Origin: Patagioenas fasciata
Taxonomy: Eukaryota; Chordata; Aves; Columbiformes; Columbidae
DNA length: 64,000 bases
Reading direction: 5' to 3'
Assembly: GCF_037038585.1 (NCBI RefSeq)
Contig: NC_092525.1
Span: forward strand, 29,662,367-29,726,366
The position numbers and the translations under genes were made by a program. A model generated the notes under the pieces. The model had not been told where the DNA came from, did not search any database, and saw only the letters and a program-made list of their open reading frames with translations. This document shows, one piece after another, positions 49,439 to 60,060 of the stretch; position 1 is the first letter of the stretch; each line of letters opens with the position of its first letter.

Positions 49439-51091
49439 GGCTGCGGCCGCCGGCCCGGCGCTGCTCCCGCGCCAGGAGACTCACTTCGGGGAAGGAGAAG
49501 CGAGCCCTGCCGTGAAGAACAGACAAAAACCCACAGGTCAGCGGGGACACCCGCAGACGGTAGCCGCTCGGGAACGCCTCAAGCCGCCGGTCTCGCTTAC
49601 ATGTTCCACAGCCCCAGGGGAGAGAGACGAGGCGCTGCAGAGCGGGGACGCGGGTTCGAGGCAGCTGTCAGGAGGCGCGCGGCCCTCCCCCGGCCGGGGA
49701 CCGCCGCCGGCAGCACCCTGGAGCAGCACCCGGAGCAGCTCCCCGTCCCACAGCGCGACCCGGCCCGCAGCCAGAGCGGCGGAGGTGCCCCCGGCCCGAG
49801 CCGCCCCGGGGGGGGGAGCCTGACACCTGTCACTCTCCCCGCTCGCCCCGGCGCTGCCGGGAATCACCGCCAGGCCCCTCAACACCGCCCTGCCTCTGCG
49901 GGGAGCGCTGCCCGTCTCAGCCGCCCCACCATACTCACGAGCGGGCCCGGAGAGCGGCGGAGGCGCAGCTCCCCGCAGACGGTGACAACTGCCGAGGCCG
50001 AGCGCAGGCGGGGCGGGGGCTGGAGTAGCCCGTCTGTCCTCGCCTGCTGCGGCAGCCCCGGGCTGGGCCGACCGGGCAGGCGGGCAAGCCACGCACTCGC
50101 CAGCAGCCGCGAGCGACTCGGCGGCACCGCTCTTTAACTCCCCTTTTCTTGCTTTTATCTGAAACAAACTTTATTGGTTCCGCCGCGGCCGCGCACGGAG
50201 ACGGGCGGCGTCTGCTCAGCTCCCGCGAGAGCGCAGGGCCCGCCCGGGCCAGGCTGGGCCTGCCCCGCCCCGCCCCTGCCAGGCCCGCCCCGCCTCGGGA
50301 AGCGCCCCCTGAGGGAGCGGTCGCCTCGGAAACCACCGCTGTCCCCGGCGCTGTAGCGGCGCTGAGCGAGCCCCGAGCCCGGGCCCCGGACACCCCCGGC
50401 TTTCGGGGAGCGCAGGGCTGGGTTACCTTTTCTCCTGCCTTTGCCACAGCACCCACCAGCGCCTTTACACAGGGTTTGTGCGCGCCGGCACGAGAGGCCG
50501 CCCCCTGAGGGAACCGGGCACCTGGAACTAGAGCTCTGTGTGATTTACCGGCCATTCCGCTGAAGAAAACGGGACTAAGGCTGCCTGGACAGCCCGGCTG
50601 AGGCCTGCGGGCCCAGCCGCTCCTTGCCGCGATGGGAGCGCCGCTCCGCGGGCACAGGGGGCGGCGGGGCACCCGGCGCCAGGCAGCGGCTCCTGCCCCA
50701 TGGGCTGCGCTGCAGAACAAACATGATGTCAGCCGGGCTTAAGTGCTATATGTAGTGCGTGGACAAGGCTACAAACTCAGGGGATCTGTCTTTGACCAAG
50801 AGGCAAGGTGACTTAAAACAAACCAACCCCAAACAAAACCCAAACACCACCGCCATTCATTTGAAGCACACTGTCGTCTGAATCGCCGTCACCAGACAGC
50901 CCTTACCATTGCTTTACATTGCAGAATGCCTGCGACAGTCGCTCCAGGCCTCTCACCGCTGAAATCATGAACTGCACCCCACTGTAAAGGTCAGCCTTCC
51001 AGCTCTGGAAGGTCAGTCTATTTTTATTGCCTAGAACTACGTCAAAAAAAAACCCCTGTACTTCTCAATTTACAGTCACTATGTTATAATG

Positions 51092-51110
51092 TTTATTATT
51101 TTTGTTTATT
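51092..51110 (-). terminator. Two canonical poly(A) signals for the unrecognised gene
   Basis: AATAAA occurs on the minus strand at 51105-51110 and again at 51092-51097, about 50-65 nt after the stop codon at 51159. This implies a very short 3' UTR ending near 51070, less than 1 kb before the AGL promoter. Confidence 0.6.
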
Positions 51111-51158
51111 TTCAAAGGTGGTATATTTTGTGGAACTGGGAGGAGTGTGCAAAACTAT

Positions 51159-51353
51159 TTAGGCTTTACTTCCAGTCATTCCATACATAAGCTTACAACA
51201 TTGTCTTACTGCAATGTGTTCATCCAATTCCGATAAAATCAAGGGCAGCGCAAAGGCCTTGATATTCATGGAAACATTTCCACCCATTTCAAACTGAGCT
51301 TGCAATCTTTCGGTAGCTATTTTTTTTCCTTCCTCCTTCATCCTCTTCTCCCT
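51159..51353 (-). CDS. Unrecognised gene, terminal exon h
   Basis: It reads REKRMKEEGKKIATERLQAQ through CCKLMYGMTGSKA, with TAA at 51159-51161. The acceptor is AATGTTCAG. Poly(A) signals follow closely, as expected for a terminal exon. Confidence 0.65.
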   Translation of the reverse strand, partial: REKRMKEEGKKIATERLQAQFEMGGNVSMNIKAFALPLILSELDEHIAVRQCCKLMYGMTGSKA

Positions 51354-54300
51354 CTGAACATTTTAAGAAATCTGTTTGTTCTTCATTACACTGAGTGGTT
51401 TTTTTTTGTATTGTTGAGAAATGCTTTTCTGTTGGTATAAGCAAATATGTCAACTTTTATGCCCCCTGAAAATATGAGGATCCCCAGATAGACCGGGGAA
51501 AAATTCCTAGTAAAAGCCCCCTGTGTGTTTGTGCAGCTCCCCTAACATTAACCTCAGTGAGACTCATTCAGATGTGGTTCAAATGTGATACTTCCAATCT
51601 GGATCTTGGTGCTCAGCAGAATTGTCCACTCTTCCTTGTCTTTCCTGAACTACTCATTCCTTACTCAGCTCACTGGCCTGCATGCTTTGTATACAGGACA
51701 GACCTGCACTTAGCAGAGGCCCAGCTCTCCTGACATGCTGTCTGTTTCCTCTGAATTGGACATGTCCTAGTAAAGGAAATACAACATAGGAAGGGAAAAT
51801 ACAAGAAGCTCCCACAGCATGACAATCATAGGAATGAAACCAACAGACACATCATTGAAAGATCTGCACCATCTCTTTGCTATAGTCCTCAGCAGGCTTT
51901 GGCATCCCAAAGTGACTTTGCAATGTCTGCCAGAGTCTCACCTCTTCCTCCAGGTATGCTGTTGTCCTGTCACAGACTGCAAATGGGGTGTGATTTAGAA
52001 ACTTCATAAGCTGCTTATGCCATGAGGAAATAACACCTATCTAGCCAAATCCTTTGCATAAATAGCTACCCCAAACCACATGCTGTGAAAAGCAAGAAAA
52101 ACCCAAACACATATTACTGTAGGCAATTTTACCACTGCTACTAAGTTTTAAAATGTAACTGGTTTTCCCTATTTGATAGGGACACTGAGCCAATTCTAAT
52201 TACTAGGTTTGTACTGCCACAGCTTCACTATACTATGCATTCAGACAGGTTTTGAAATGTATCCACATTTATGAACAAAGATTTTTAAGTTTCTCAGGAC
52301 AAAAATCATTAGAAACCAAACTAGTGTACAACCTCCAAATCCTGAAGCAGTTATTCTGACCAACACTTGTGACTGTAGCTAAAACAGATGTTAACAGTGG
52401 AAATAAGGACTTGATCAACTACACAACAAAGAAGTTCCTTAACTACTACTAAATCACTTACTAATTAGAACAGTATCGCTTCATTTGCCTTCAATTCAAT
52501 ATAAAACCCCCACTATTATAAACATACTGAATGAATATAGCAGGTCCCTTGATTAATTTTAATCAGGACAGCAGAGCAGACTGCTATTATCCTTCCTCCA
52601 TCAACATCACCTTTACACTGGCACATCCCTTACAGACTTGGGGCCTGTGTTAATTTAGCAGACGCAAATTGAGCAGGCATTCTGTATGCGGGAACCCCAC
52701 CGGCAAAACATCAGTGCACAAGTGCTACCATTTAGCATTGCAGATATTGTGTAGGACACAGCCAACAGCAATCACACATGGCATTTGCTGCACTGGCATC
52801 TAAATGGTGGATTTCACAGTGCCATTTTATCTTCAGTTTGCAGTCTTTCTGTGTGGGATATGATATACCACAGCAGGAAAAGATCAATAGTTACTTCAAA
52901 ATAAGAGTGGATACCATATCAAAGTCATTATCAGGAAGTAATTTTCCAGCATTTTCAAATAAATTAATACCAGAATTCTTCAGTTCTTTTACAAAGATCT
53001 TCCTAGTACTGTCTCTCTTCCCACCTTCTCTTTTGCAACACAGGATTACACAACACTCATCCTGGCAGTGGCCTCAATACACTCTGGAGAGCATGTTCAC
53101 TGGGTGTCAGATCACACGTCATGTTGCTTACGCCTGTTGTAAAGGTTATGTGTAGTAACTTAGAAAACTTACAATGACAATACTATTTTTTTTTTTTTTT
53201 AGTAGCAAAACAATAGGTCCCAATGACAACAGTAGAAGCCAACTAGCACGGAGAGAACTTAACTGAACTTCTAACTAAAATTATAGGCAGATTCCTTTGG
53301 CCTGTGTGCAGGAGATATGAGACCGTAAAATTTAAAGTGATAGCACAGTTTTTTCTCAATGCCCCACACTCATGACCTGTAAATTCATGAATTAACACTG
53401 TGCTATTGTTCAAACAATAGGAAGCTTCAGAGATGTTGAATCTTCTGTCAAGCTTTTGTCTTCTAATGGGGAGATCTCATCCAGAAATGCAAACCTGATT
53501 TTGAAAGAAAGCTGCTTTTCTTTAAAACTCTATGTCTGCAATTTGATTAGACTGCAGTTTTTTTCTGTGAGTTAGATCTTTGCTGTGCAGTGGCTGAAAA
53601 CAAGTGCTGTTCTTAGGCACATTATGTGCCCAGCAGGCATTTACATATGGCCTTGGACATTAGAATCCAGTATTGGTCAGAACATGGAAGTAATCACCTG
53701 CAGCCTGTTTTTTTTTTTTTTTTAATCTCTTCTAAATAGCTAAACAGATTGCAATAGCCTTATAGGCAGGGAATAAAGAGTAGGCTAGAATAAAAATGTC
53801 TGTATAAATAAGAAATCAAATGAGATAGAGAAGCTAAGACACTAGCCTATGCAGGTTGTTCTTACTGAACATGTAAACGCCCTTTCCTCTAATTTCTTGG
53901 CAGTGTTGTTTGACCTTTCAAAGATGAACCTGGTGTCATCATGAATTTTTGGATGGCAGAAGCATTTATGGTTTGTTTTTAAGCGCAGCTCAGCCATTCT
54001 TTCACTGTGTGGCCTCAAACAATCAATGCTCTCTGCTTTAACTTATGTATCAAGTTAGACTGCTGTTAATTTTTGATAGAAAATTGTAGAATTCAATGCA
54101 TTTATCTTTAAAGTAGTCCAAGTTTTATTATAGTCACATGTAGCTTTTCTCATAGTTGCTTAAGATACATTTAACTGTGCGTTAGCTAACAGCATCACAT
54201 TAACTTGATATAAATAATCTTCTGCAAATGTGGCAACTTGGCAAACAAAAATTTAAATGAAGCCACTGAATGTTATTCTCATACCATTTAACTTAGTTAA

Positions 54301-56172
54301 GTGTAAAATAGATTCACACATACTGGGCCAATTTTTGTTTTACAAGGAGAACATATTGCACCAGTTTGCTGAATCACTACCAGCACTTTTATCTTCCTGT
54401 AAATTGTTCTTCTTTCTACTGTATCAAACTATAGTGAGAATACCATGGATGTTTTACTGGTCCATTAAAATAATAATCCTTAAATCTTATCTAGACAGCT
54501 CTTTAAGCTCAAATGGTAAACAACTGAGTGGACTAATGTCTGTTGTATAAAATCAGCATCTGATTTTTAAGCAAAGAAATAACTATGTACTAGTCACACA
54601 CAGCCTGAGGTTATCTGAAATCTAATACTGAGGTCTGTGGGCCGTAGTGATTTAAAGAGTCTGCCACGCTGTGGTATACTGCAGATGTCACCAAATGTGT
54701 GAGTACAACAAACATTTGTTTTAAAAGAGAATTTTCATCTTTTCCTCATCTTCATGCCTTGAAACAAACATTTCTTACTGACAAATCACTTTCAGTCCCA
54801 GACCTCTTCTCAACCAGTTTTTATTTTCTACCACCAAGTTAAACATGAGCAGGAAGATGTTGCAAGGGTGGTTTGCACTAGAATGCTTCAAACCTAAAAT
54901 TCAGACTGACAAATCTTTTGCCATATAGGAATCATTTACAGTTGAATTATTACCAAAGGCTGCTACCAGAAATTCCAAGTCCTAACTTAATGTTTGTCTT
55001 ATTCATATTATCAGATCTTCTGGCTAGCCATGAACTTGAGCTTAGGAGTGCTGCTCAGAAGTGGCTTGCCCATAACTGGGCAGCAGCTGCCAGGGGAACT
55101 CACAGGACGCAGGAATTACTGCTGTATGCTGGGGCAAACTGCTGCTGCATAGTTCTTTAGAGTACCTTACCTCTGTGCAACCTGCTGGCTCTCCATTCCA
55201 GCTGAATTCTTGTTGGAGGATGAATTGCTGTCTCATATAGTAGTGCAATATTGATATTTTGCCTCTGAGTGTGTCAGTGACATATTTGCTGGGTCACTGC
55301 AGGTGCTGTGCAAGTAGGTTCCCCCAAAATTTGGAACTTCCTTGGAGGTACTAACTTGCACAGATGATATACTAACCTGGCTCTGCAGGAGGCAGCTTTC
55401 CACACCATCCCTGGACCGAGTCACTTCACACCTCACTGTGCTCATCAAGTGAGGATCGCTGATTATAGCACTTGAAAGCTGGTATGAAACCATCTTCTCT
55501 CTTCTTGAAACTCTCATATGTTGGATATGCCTTTTACCAGCTCTGTTATAGCCTGATCAGTTTATTAGCTTTTGAAAGTCTCTGCAAGCATTTAGGTGAC
55601 ACTTGCTAAAGTAAGAGCTAAAATCCCCGCAAGCATTCCTACCAAGTACACACAAACATCACCATCACCAAACAGGGGTACTGGACACGTACTAACCAGC
55701 ATGTTGCTCTAACCAAAAGCATTGCACATCATGGATCACCCCTACAGAACCATTGCTTGTGCTTCAGCTCAGAGCAATCTCAAACCCCACAGTCTGAACA
55801 AAGAACACAGTTATAAGCAATGAAGGAGACAAATGGAGAGCTGCTGAGAAGAAGGTGAAAAACTGGAAGTGCGTTGTTTGTGAAAGGACCTCTGAGATGG
55901 AAAAGAGTGGGAAAATCAGTTCCTAGTCTGAAGGAAAGTTAGAAGGAAAAAAAGCTGTGGAGCAGAGGTGGAATTTGAGATTGGCTGGCAAAGAAACTGA
56001 TCAACATGCAGAGAGGCACTGTACGAAATTTGAATTAATCTTGTAGTTCTACATTACGAATTGTGTAATCAAGTCTAAAGTGCCTTAAACTGAAGCACTT
56101 ACAGGTCAATGCTTTTGCCAGCAAGCTTTTTGCTTCCCGTGGAATGGAATAATAGCAGCTCATCACACCTTG
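51159..56172 (-). CDS. Unrecognised multi-exon protein gene between AGL and the right-hand CpG island (N-terminus missing)
   Basis: Eight short exons join in one open frame of 326 codons plus TAA: 56103-56172, 55377-55542, 54344-54396, 53866-54004, 53416-53511, 52895-53061, 51870-51966, 51159-51353. Phases agree at all seven junctions. Two AATAAA signals follow the stop within 70 nt. I do not recognise the protein. It has a Cys cluster (DECCVILCCK), a charged helical stretch (TTAYLEEEVRLWQTL, then KEMREKRMKEEGKKI) and a hydrophobic C-terminal segment (IKAFALPLILSELDEHIAV). I see no signal peptide or membrane segment. The 5' end may be the non-coding exon ending at 59801. Donors after 51870 and 53416 and the acceptor of 54396 are weak, so edges may shift. 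It could also be a decaying gene. Confidence 0.6.
51870..51966 (-). CDS. Unrecognised gene, exon g
   Basis: It reads TTAYLEEEVRLWQTLQSHFG through PAEDYSKEM, the most protein-like of these exons. The acceptor is TCTGTGACAG; TTTGCAG 8 nt upstream is an alternative needing a different phase. The donor is ATG|GTGCAG, which is weak. Reading on past it meets a stop seven codons later. Confidence 0.6.
52895..53061 (-). CDS. Unrecognised gene, exon f
   Basis: It reads DECCVILCCKREGGKRDSTR through DNDFDMVSTLIL. The acceptor is CCACTGCCAG and the donor TTGAA|GTAACT. The opposite-strand open frame at 52778-53155 is its shadow. Confidence 0.6.
53416..53511 (-). CDS. Unrecognised gene, exon e
   Basis: It reads LSFKIRFAFLDEISPLEDKS and then LTEDSTSLKLPI, an acidic segment. 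The acceptor is GAAAAGCAG and the donor a weak ATT|GTTTGA. It is 96 nt and in phase at both ends. Confidence 0.5.
53866..54004 (-). CDS. Unrecognised gene, exon d
   Basis: It reads ERMAELRLKTNHKCFCHPKI through NNTAKKLEERAFTCS. The donor TTCA|GTAAGA is strong; the acceptor is GGCCACACAG. An in-frame ATG at its third codon could start a shorter product. Confidence 0.55.
54344..54396 (-). CDS. Unrecognised gene, exon c
   Basis: This 53-nt exon reads EDKSAGSDSANWCNMFS. The acceptor is CAATTTACAG and the donor CCTT|GTAAAA. It is the least certain of the eight: short, with weak sites, but it supplies exactly the phase needed between exons b and d. Confidence 0.4.
55377..55542 (-). CDS. Unrecognised gene, exon b
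   Basis: It reads AGKRHIQHMRVSRREKMVSY through DGVESCLLQSQ. The donor is AGCCAG|GTTAGT. The acceptor CTATAACAG fits the phase left by exon a. A second phase-compatible acceptor 36 nt downstream (GTTTCAAG) would give a shorter exon. Confidence 0.55.
56103..56172 (-). CDS. Unrecognised gene, exon a
   Basis: It reads RCDELLLFHSTGSKKLAGKS and then ID. The acceptor is TTATTATATCAG and the donor a perfect CCT|GTAAGT. It enters in phase 1 and leaves in phase 2, so at least one coding exon must lie upstream. Confidence 0.6.
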
Positions 56173-59100
56173 CTGATATAATAAAATTAATAATTTTAAA
56201 AGTACCCCAGAAATTATGAAAAATATAGAAAACTCAAAGTTAATATTTCAGCACTTTTAGTAGTTTACATCAGATAAAGCAATGTTCCACATCCCTTGAA
56301 GCTGGTAAAATTATTTTACAGCAGTCCTTTAACCATTGATTTAATTGTGCTGTACACTGAATTAAGTGGACACTCTTTCAGAAAAGTGGCAGGTTGCCAT
56401 TACATCATAACACCTATACGGGCATGGCTCAAATCATATCAGGAAACCAAACTAAATTCTTTCATTTCAGTTAAGCAAGGAATTGTGAGGGTAGTTCAGC
56501 TACTGACGTGTCAGAATAGAGATACAGAAACACGCGGGTTTCTATGTAGGCAAGAGCGGAAAACCTTATTTTACTTAGTGGCTACTGCCACCGCGTGGCT
56601 ACTGCGTGGAATTGACTGAAAGCCGCAAAATGCTGCTTTATTTTAAAATACCTCTGGGTAAACAAGTATTGTCGTATAAATACATTTCCAAGTGTGATTT
56701 TTTATGTGTGACATAAAGTTTAAAAAAAGTGAAAGTAAAGAAGGCTGATTAGTAAAGGGGAATATAAACCAAAGAGAAGCAGATATAAAAAGGATATTTC
56801 TGCAAGTCAGTGGAATAGATTTATCTAGTTTGTAGGTTAAGACTAAGTCAGTTGATAAAACAAATAAGCATGAAACAGTGTCAAAGCTCAAGGGAAAATA
56901 ATTAATTAATTATGAGAAAAATATGTCATCTTACATCGTGACTTTTATCATCATTTATTTCCTTTTAGATGGTCATGACTCCTCTTTCTTTGGAGGAAAA
57001 AAAAAGCATACTCATATTACTTTGGTAGGAAAAAAGTCTTCCTAAGATATTATTATTATTATTATTTCCTAATACATATTTAGCTAAGATAATGCTGAAA
57101 AGCTTGAAAAATGCTGAAGTCTAGTCTTGTAAATGTGGGATACACAAGTGGGAGATGAATAAATACAGGTGTCAGAACTGTTCTCTTCACAGGAAGACCA
57201 GTATCCTGCATGTATTCAACAGAATCTAAATGCCCTTTTTCAAACACATGTGAATATATGAAAACAGAAAACAGTGGTAACAAAAACTTCTTAGATCACA
57301 GTTATCCATCATCAAAAGAATCTGATAGGGATTCAGCCTTTTTGCACATCACTTGATTTGAACTCAAGCAATATTTCACTGTGATAACGTGGCTAGTAGC
57401 ATAAAGAAACCATTTGCCTACTGAACACATATACGAAACTTGAGCAAGGGCTGACCTTCTAAAATAACACAGTTTTTGCTCTATAGTTAGCTTAATACCT
57501 AAGAGGAAATTTAATTACAAGGAACCACGTAACAACATGGGTTCTCTTCAGACCTAGCTTCAATGGCTTATTGTTTTTTATATTATGTTGGGCTTGAAAA
57601 ATACCATTACATGCCTTGGGCAGCACAATATTTAATTTCCAAAATTATATATCTTCTACTTAATTGTTTCCTCAGTTCAGAGGAACAGAAATTCCCCTTT
57701 ATATACTCAGCGTGAAGTCTCCCTTATGAAAGTACTGGTGCTTTCAAAAGAACAAGCTGTCACTTAGTTCTTTGAGATCTGGTAACAAACTATGCAAAAA
57801 AAAGTCATCAGCTTCTTTTCATTTTAGATGCTGTTCATTTTCCACTTGACATTGTCATCCTCTGACATAGTTCAATAGTTGGTTACACAACTTTATCTCT
57901 CCTCAGGCTTGCAGGAAGATTAAAAAACCACCACCAGCCCTCTATATCTCTGATCATTTGATTAAGCGAGAAACTTCTGCTTTGTGATAAATACAGAATT
58001 ATTACGACCATACTACCAACTATAATTGCAGTACACTTTACAAAGAAGATGTATCTGCAGACTTTTTATAGTTCATATATCCTAATGCATTTTATTTCTT
58101 TGATACATATTGGATATTGACACTTAACAAATTAGCATGCAGTACTCTTTCACAGAAATATTTTCATTAAAGCTGTAGAACTATTGAGTATTATTATTAT
58201 TATTTTATTTTATTTTTTTTATTAAGGAGACGAGTATGTTTGCATACTGTGTCCCTCCAGACAGATTTGTGCTTGCCTATGCAGGAGGAATATGAGTACT
58301 TGTACTCAGTAGTTACAAAGTAATTTTATTTTCCTGGGAGGGACAGGGGGTTTCTTCCCCCCCTCCCCCGGTTTTCTTGTTCTGTAGCTCTTCAGCAACA
58401 GCCAACACCTTCTAAAATAAGAAAAGCTATAAAATGTGAAGCAAAACAGTATTTCCTCCCTTACCTGGTTTACCTTTCAAAGATCAATGATTTCTTTATT
58501 TTCTTAAACACTGATGTCAGTTTCCAACAGGACTGTAGCTTGCATTTTCATCCCTTTTTGCAGGTCTTTATGAGGGAATTGTTTCCGTATATTCATATAT
58601 TTATAACAGTGGTTCAGAAGTATACACCTCATCTTGTCCATGAGCCAAGACCCTAAAAAAAGATCTTAAAAATATTTGGATATTAATTCCATTATAACCT
58701 GTGCAAGTTATGAACCTAAATATTGTGAAGAATATTGTTCACTGTGGTCACCAGAGTTTTCAAACTGTAAATGTATTTATGTTAGTATTTGTCATACTAA
58801 TAATGTATCTGCAAGGAAGGCATTTATAACAAGCATAAACTAATTAGGGACACACAAACACTTAAAGAAGCATGTATGTATTTGGGCTTATGATTTTATC
58901 AAACTCTTTCATATTTTGGGGACTTCATGAACAGCTGTTGCAAACTGATGTTCCCCCCCTCCAGCTAAGGGGAAATATAGATATTTAATTTTAAGCTATT
59001 GATTATGCATGACCTTTCCTCAGGTGCTGCATACTTAGTGAGATCTCAGCTTCCCAGTGACTCGCACAAGCAAGATAATACAAGTGTAACAGTCAAATAA

Positions 59101-59779
59101 TTTGTCTGATTAGGCAAAGTAGTTCACTATAGTTTTTCAAATTAAATATATCTTACAACATGCTATTACAGAGTAACTCTAAGGTTAATGTTGCTTTTAT
59201 AAAAACTGACAAAACGGTAGAGCATAACAGAGCATTTGCAAGCCTGATAGATTTTAATAGCTAGTGCTTTTCAAGAAAATATGACTAAATTAATAGTATT
59301 GGGATGACTAGGACTGCTCAGACCTGTTAATAAGCAACTCAATTACCAGAGCCCTCCAGTCAAAGTGTTTGTTAACACAAACATAATGTTTCTATTATAT
59401 GGGAGGACACTTTATTAAATATTTGCCTTTTTTGTGCTACTTTGATTTACGAGCCATTAAGGACTCGGAATAAAAGAAAAACACAACTCTGAGAAGCCTG
59501 TGGAAGTAACCGCAGTTTCTGCCAGCAAAACCCAGTTACAGCCAATGCTTATTTGCTTTCTTGATAAGAAAAACTTCATTTTGCAAACACCTTCAGGAAC
59601 ACGACTGGCCGCGCAGATGAGCTCTGCAAGCTTTTACAAGGACAATCTCCCAGTAAAACCCCCAGCGCAAGGCTCGAGTTGCAAAACCAGGACCTTCACC
59701 AACACCTCCGAGGTCTGGAGACTGTAAAGAAACTCCGTGCTCTTAACACAGCCCCCAGGACCCCGGTCCTGCTAGGGAT
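56173..59779. other. Non-coding or unresolved interval left of the CpG island
   Basis: If the minus-strand gene begins at 59801, this is its first intron(s) and must hide its N-terminal coding exons. Weak candidates are a frame at about 57190-57260 (GHLDSVEYMQDTGLPVKRTV) and one ending at 56651 with donor AGAG|GTATTT. Neither has a convincing acceptor. Otherwise it is AT-rich, with ATT repeats near 57048-57066 and 58187-58210. Confidence 0.4.
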
Positions 59780-60060
59780 TCACAACCAGCAGCAACTTAC
59801 GCGAGAACACGGAGCGGCTCGGCGCGGCTCAGAGCGGCCGGCCCGCACGACCCCGGGCAAGCCCCGCGCCCCGCAGCGCCCTTTCTCCGGAGGCCTCCGC
59901 CCGGCCCGCCCAGCTCCTGCGCCCTCGGCGGGGAGAGGCTAGAGCGGCAGAAGGGGCGGGCCGGCCCGCCCGCTGCCCTTTTCTGCGGGAGCGGTGCTGT
60001 GGCAGCTGGGACGCTGCTGGAGCTCAGAGCACTTTGGTCACAGTAGCGCCGGTGAGTGCT
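59780..60060. promoter_or_regulatory. CpG island, probable bidirectional promoter
   Basis: A short CpG-dense, GC-box-rich block (GGGGCGGGCC around 59955) sits in AT-rich surroundings. A plus-strand donor GCCG|GTGAGT ends a possible exon at 60051. A minus-strand donor TCGC|GTAAGT ends another at 59801. No ATG lies in either first exon, so both would be untranslated. The plus-strand gene should be FRRS1 by synteny, which is head-to-head with AGL in mammals. The minus-strand exon could start the unrecognised gene. Confidence 0.6.
59990..60051 (+). other. Candidate untranslated first exon of the right-hand gene (FRRS1 by synteny)
   Basis: The support is CpG-island context and a perfect donor G|GTGAGT at 60052; the start is an estimate. 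A possible second untranslated exon is 61004-61035, flanked by TTTCTTCTTTCAG and AAAG|GTTAGT. No FRRS1 protein sequence is seen through 64000, so the name rests on neighbour order only. Confidence 0.4.

Noticed and set aside
52778-53155. 125-codon plus-strand open frame
   Set aside because: It lies opposite the better-supported exon f of the unrecognised gene, with no splice or poly(A) context of its own.
57828-57880. Minus-strand ATG frame MSEDDNVKWKMNSI as a possible start exon of the unrecognised gene
   Set aside because: It ends in TAA after 14 codons with no usable donor before the stop.
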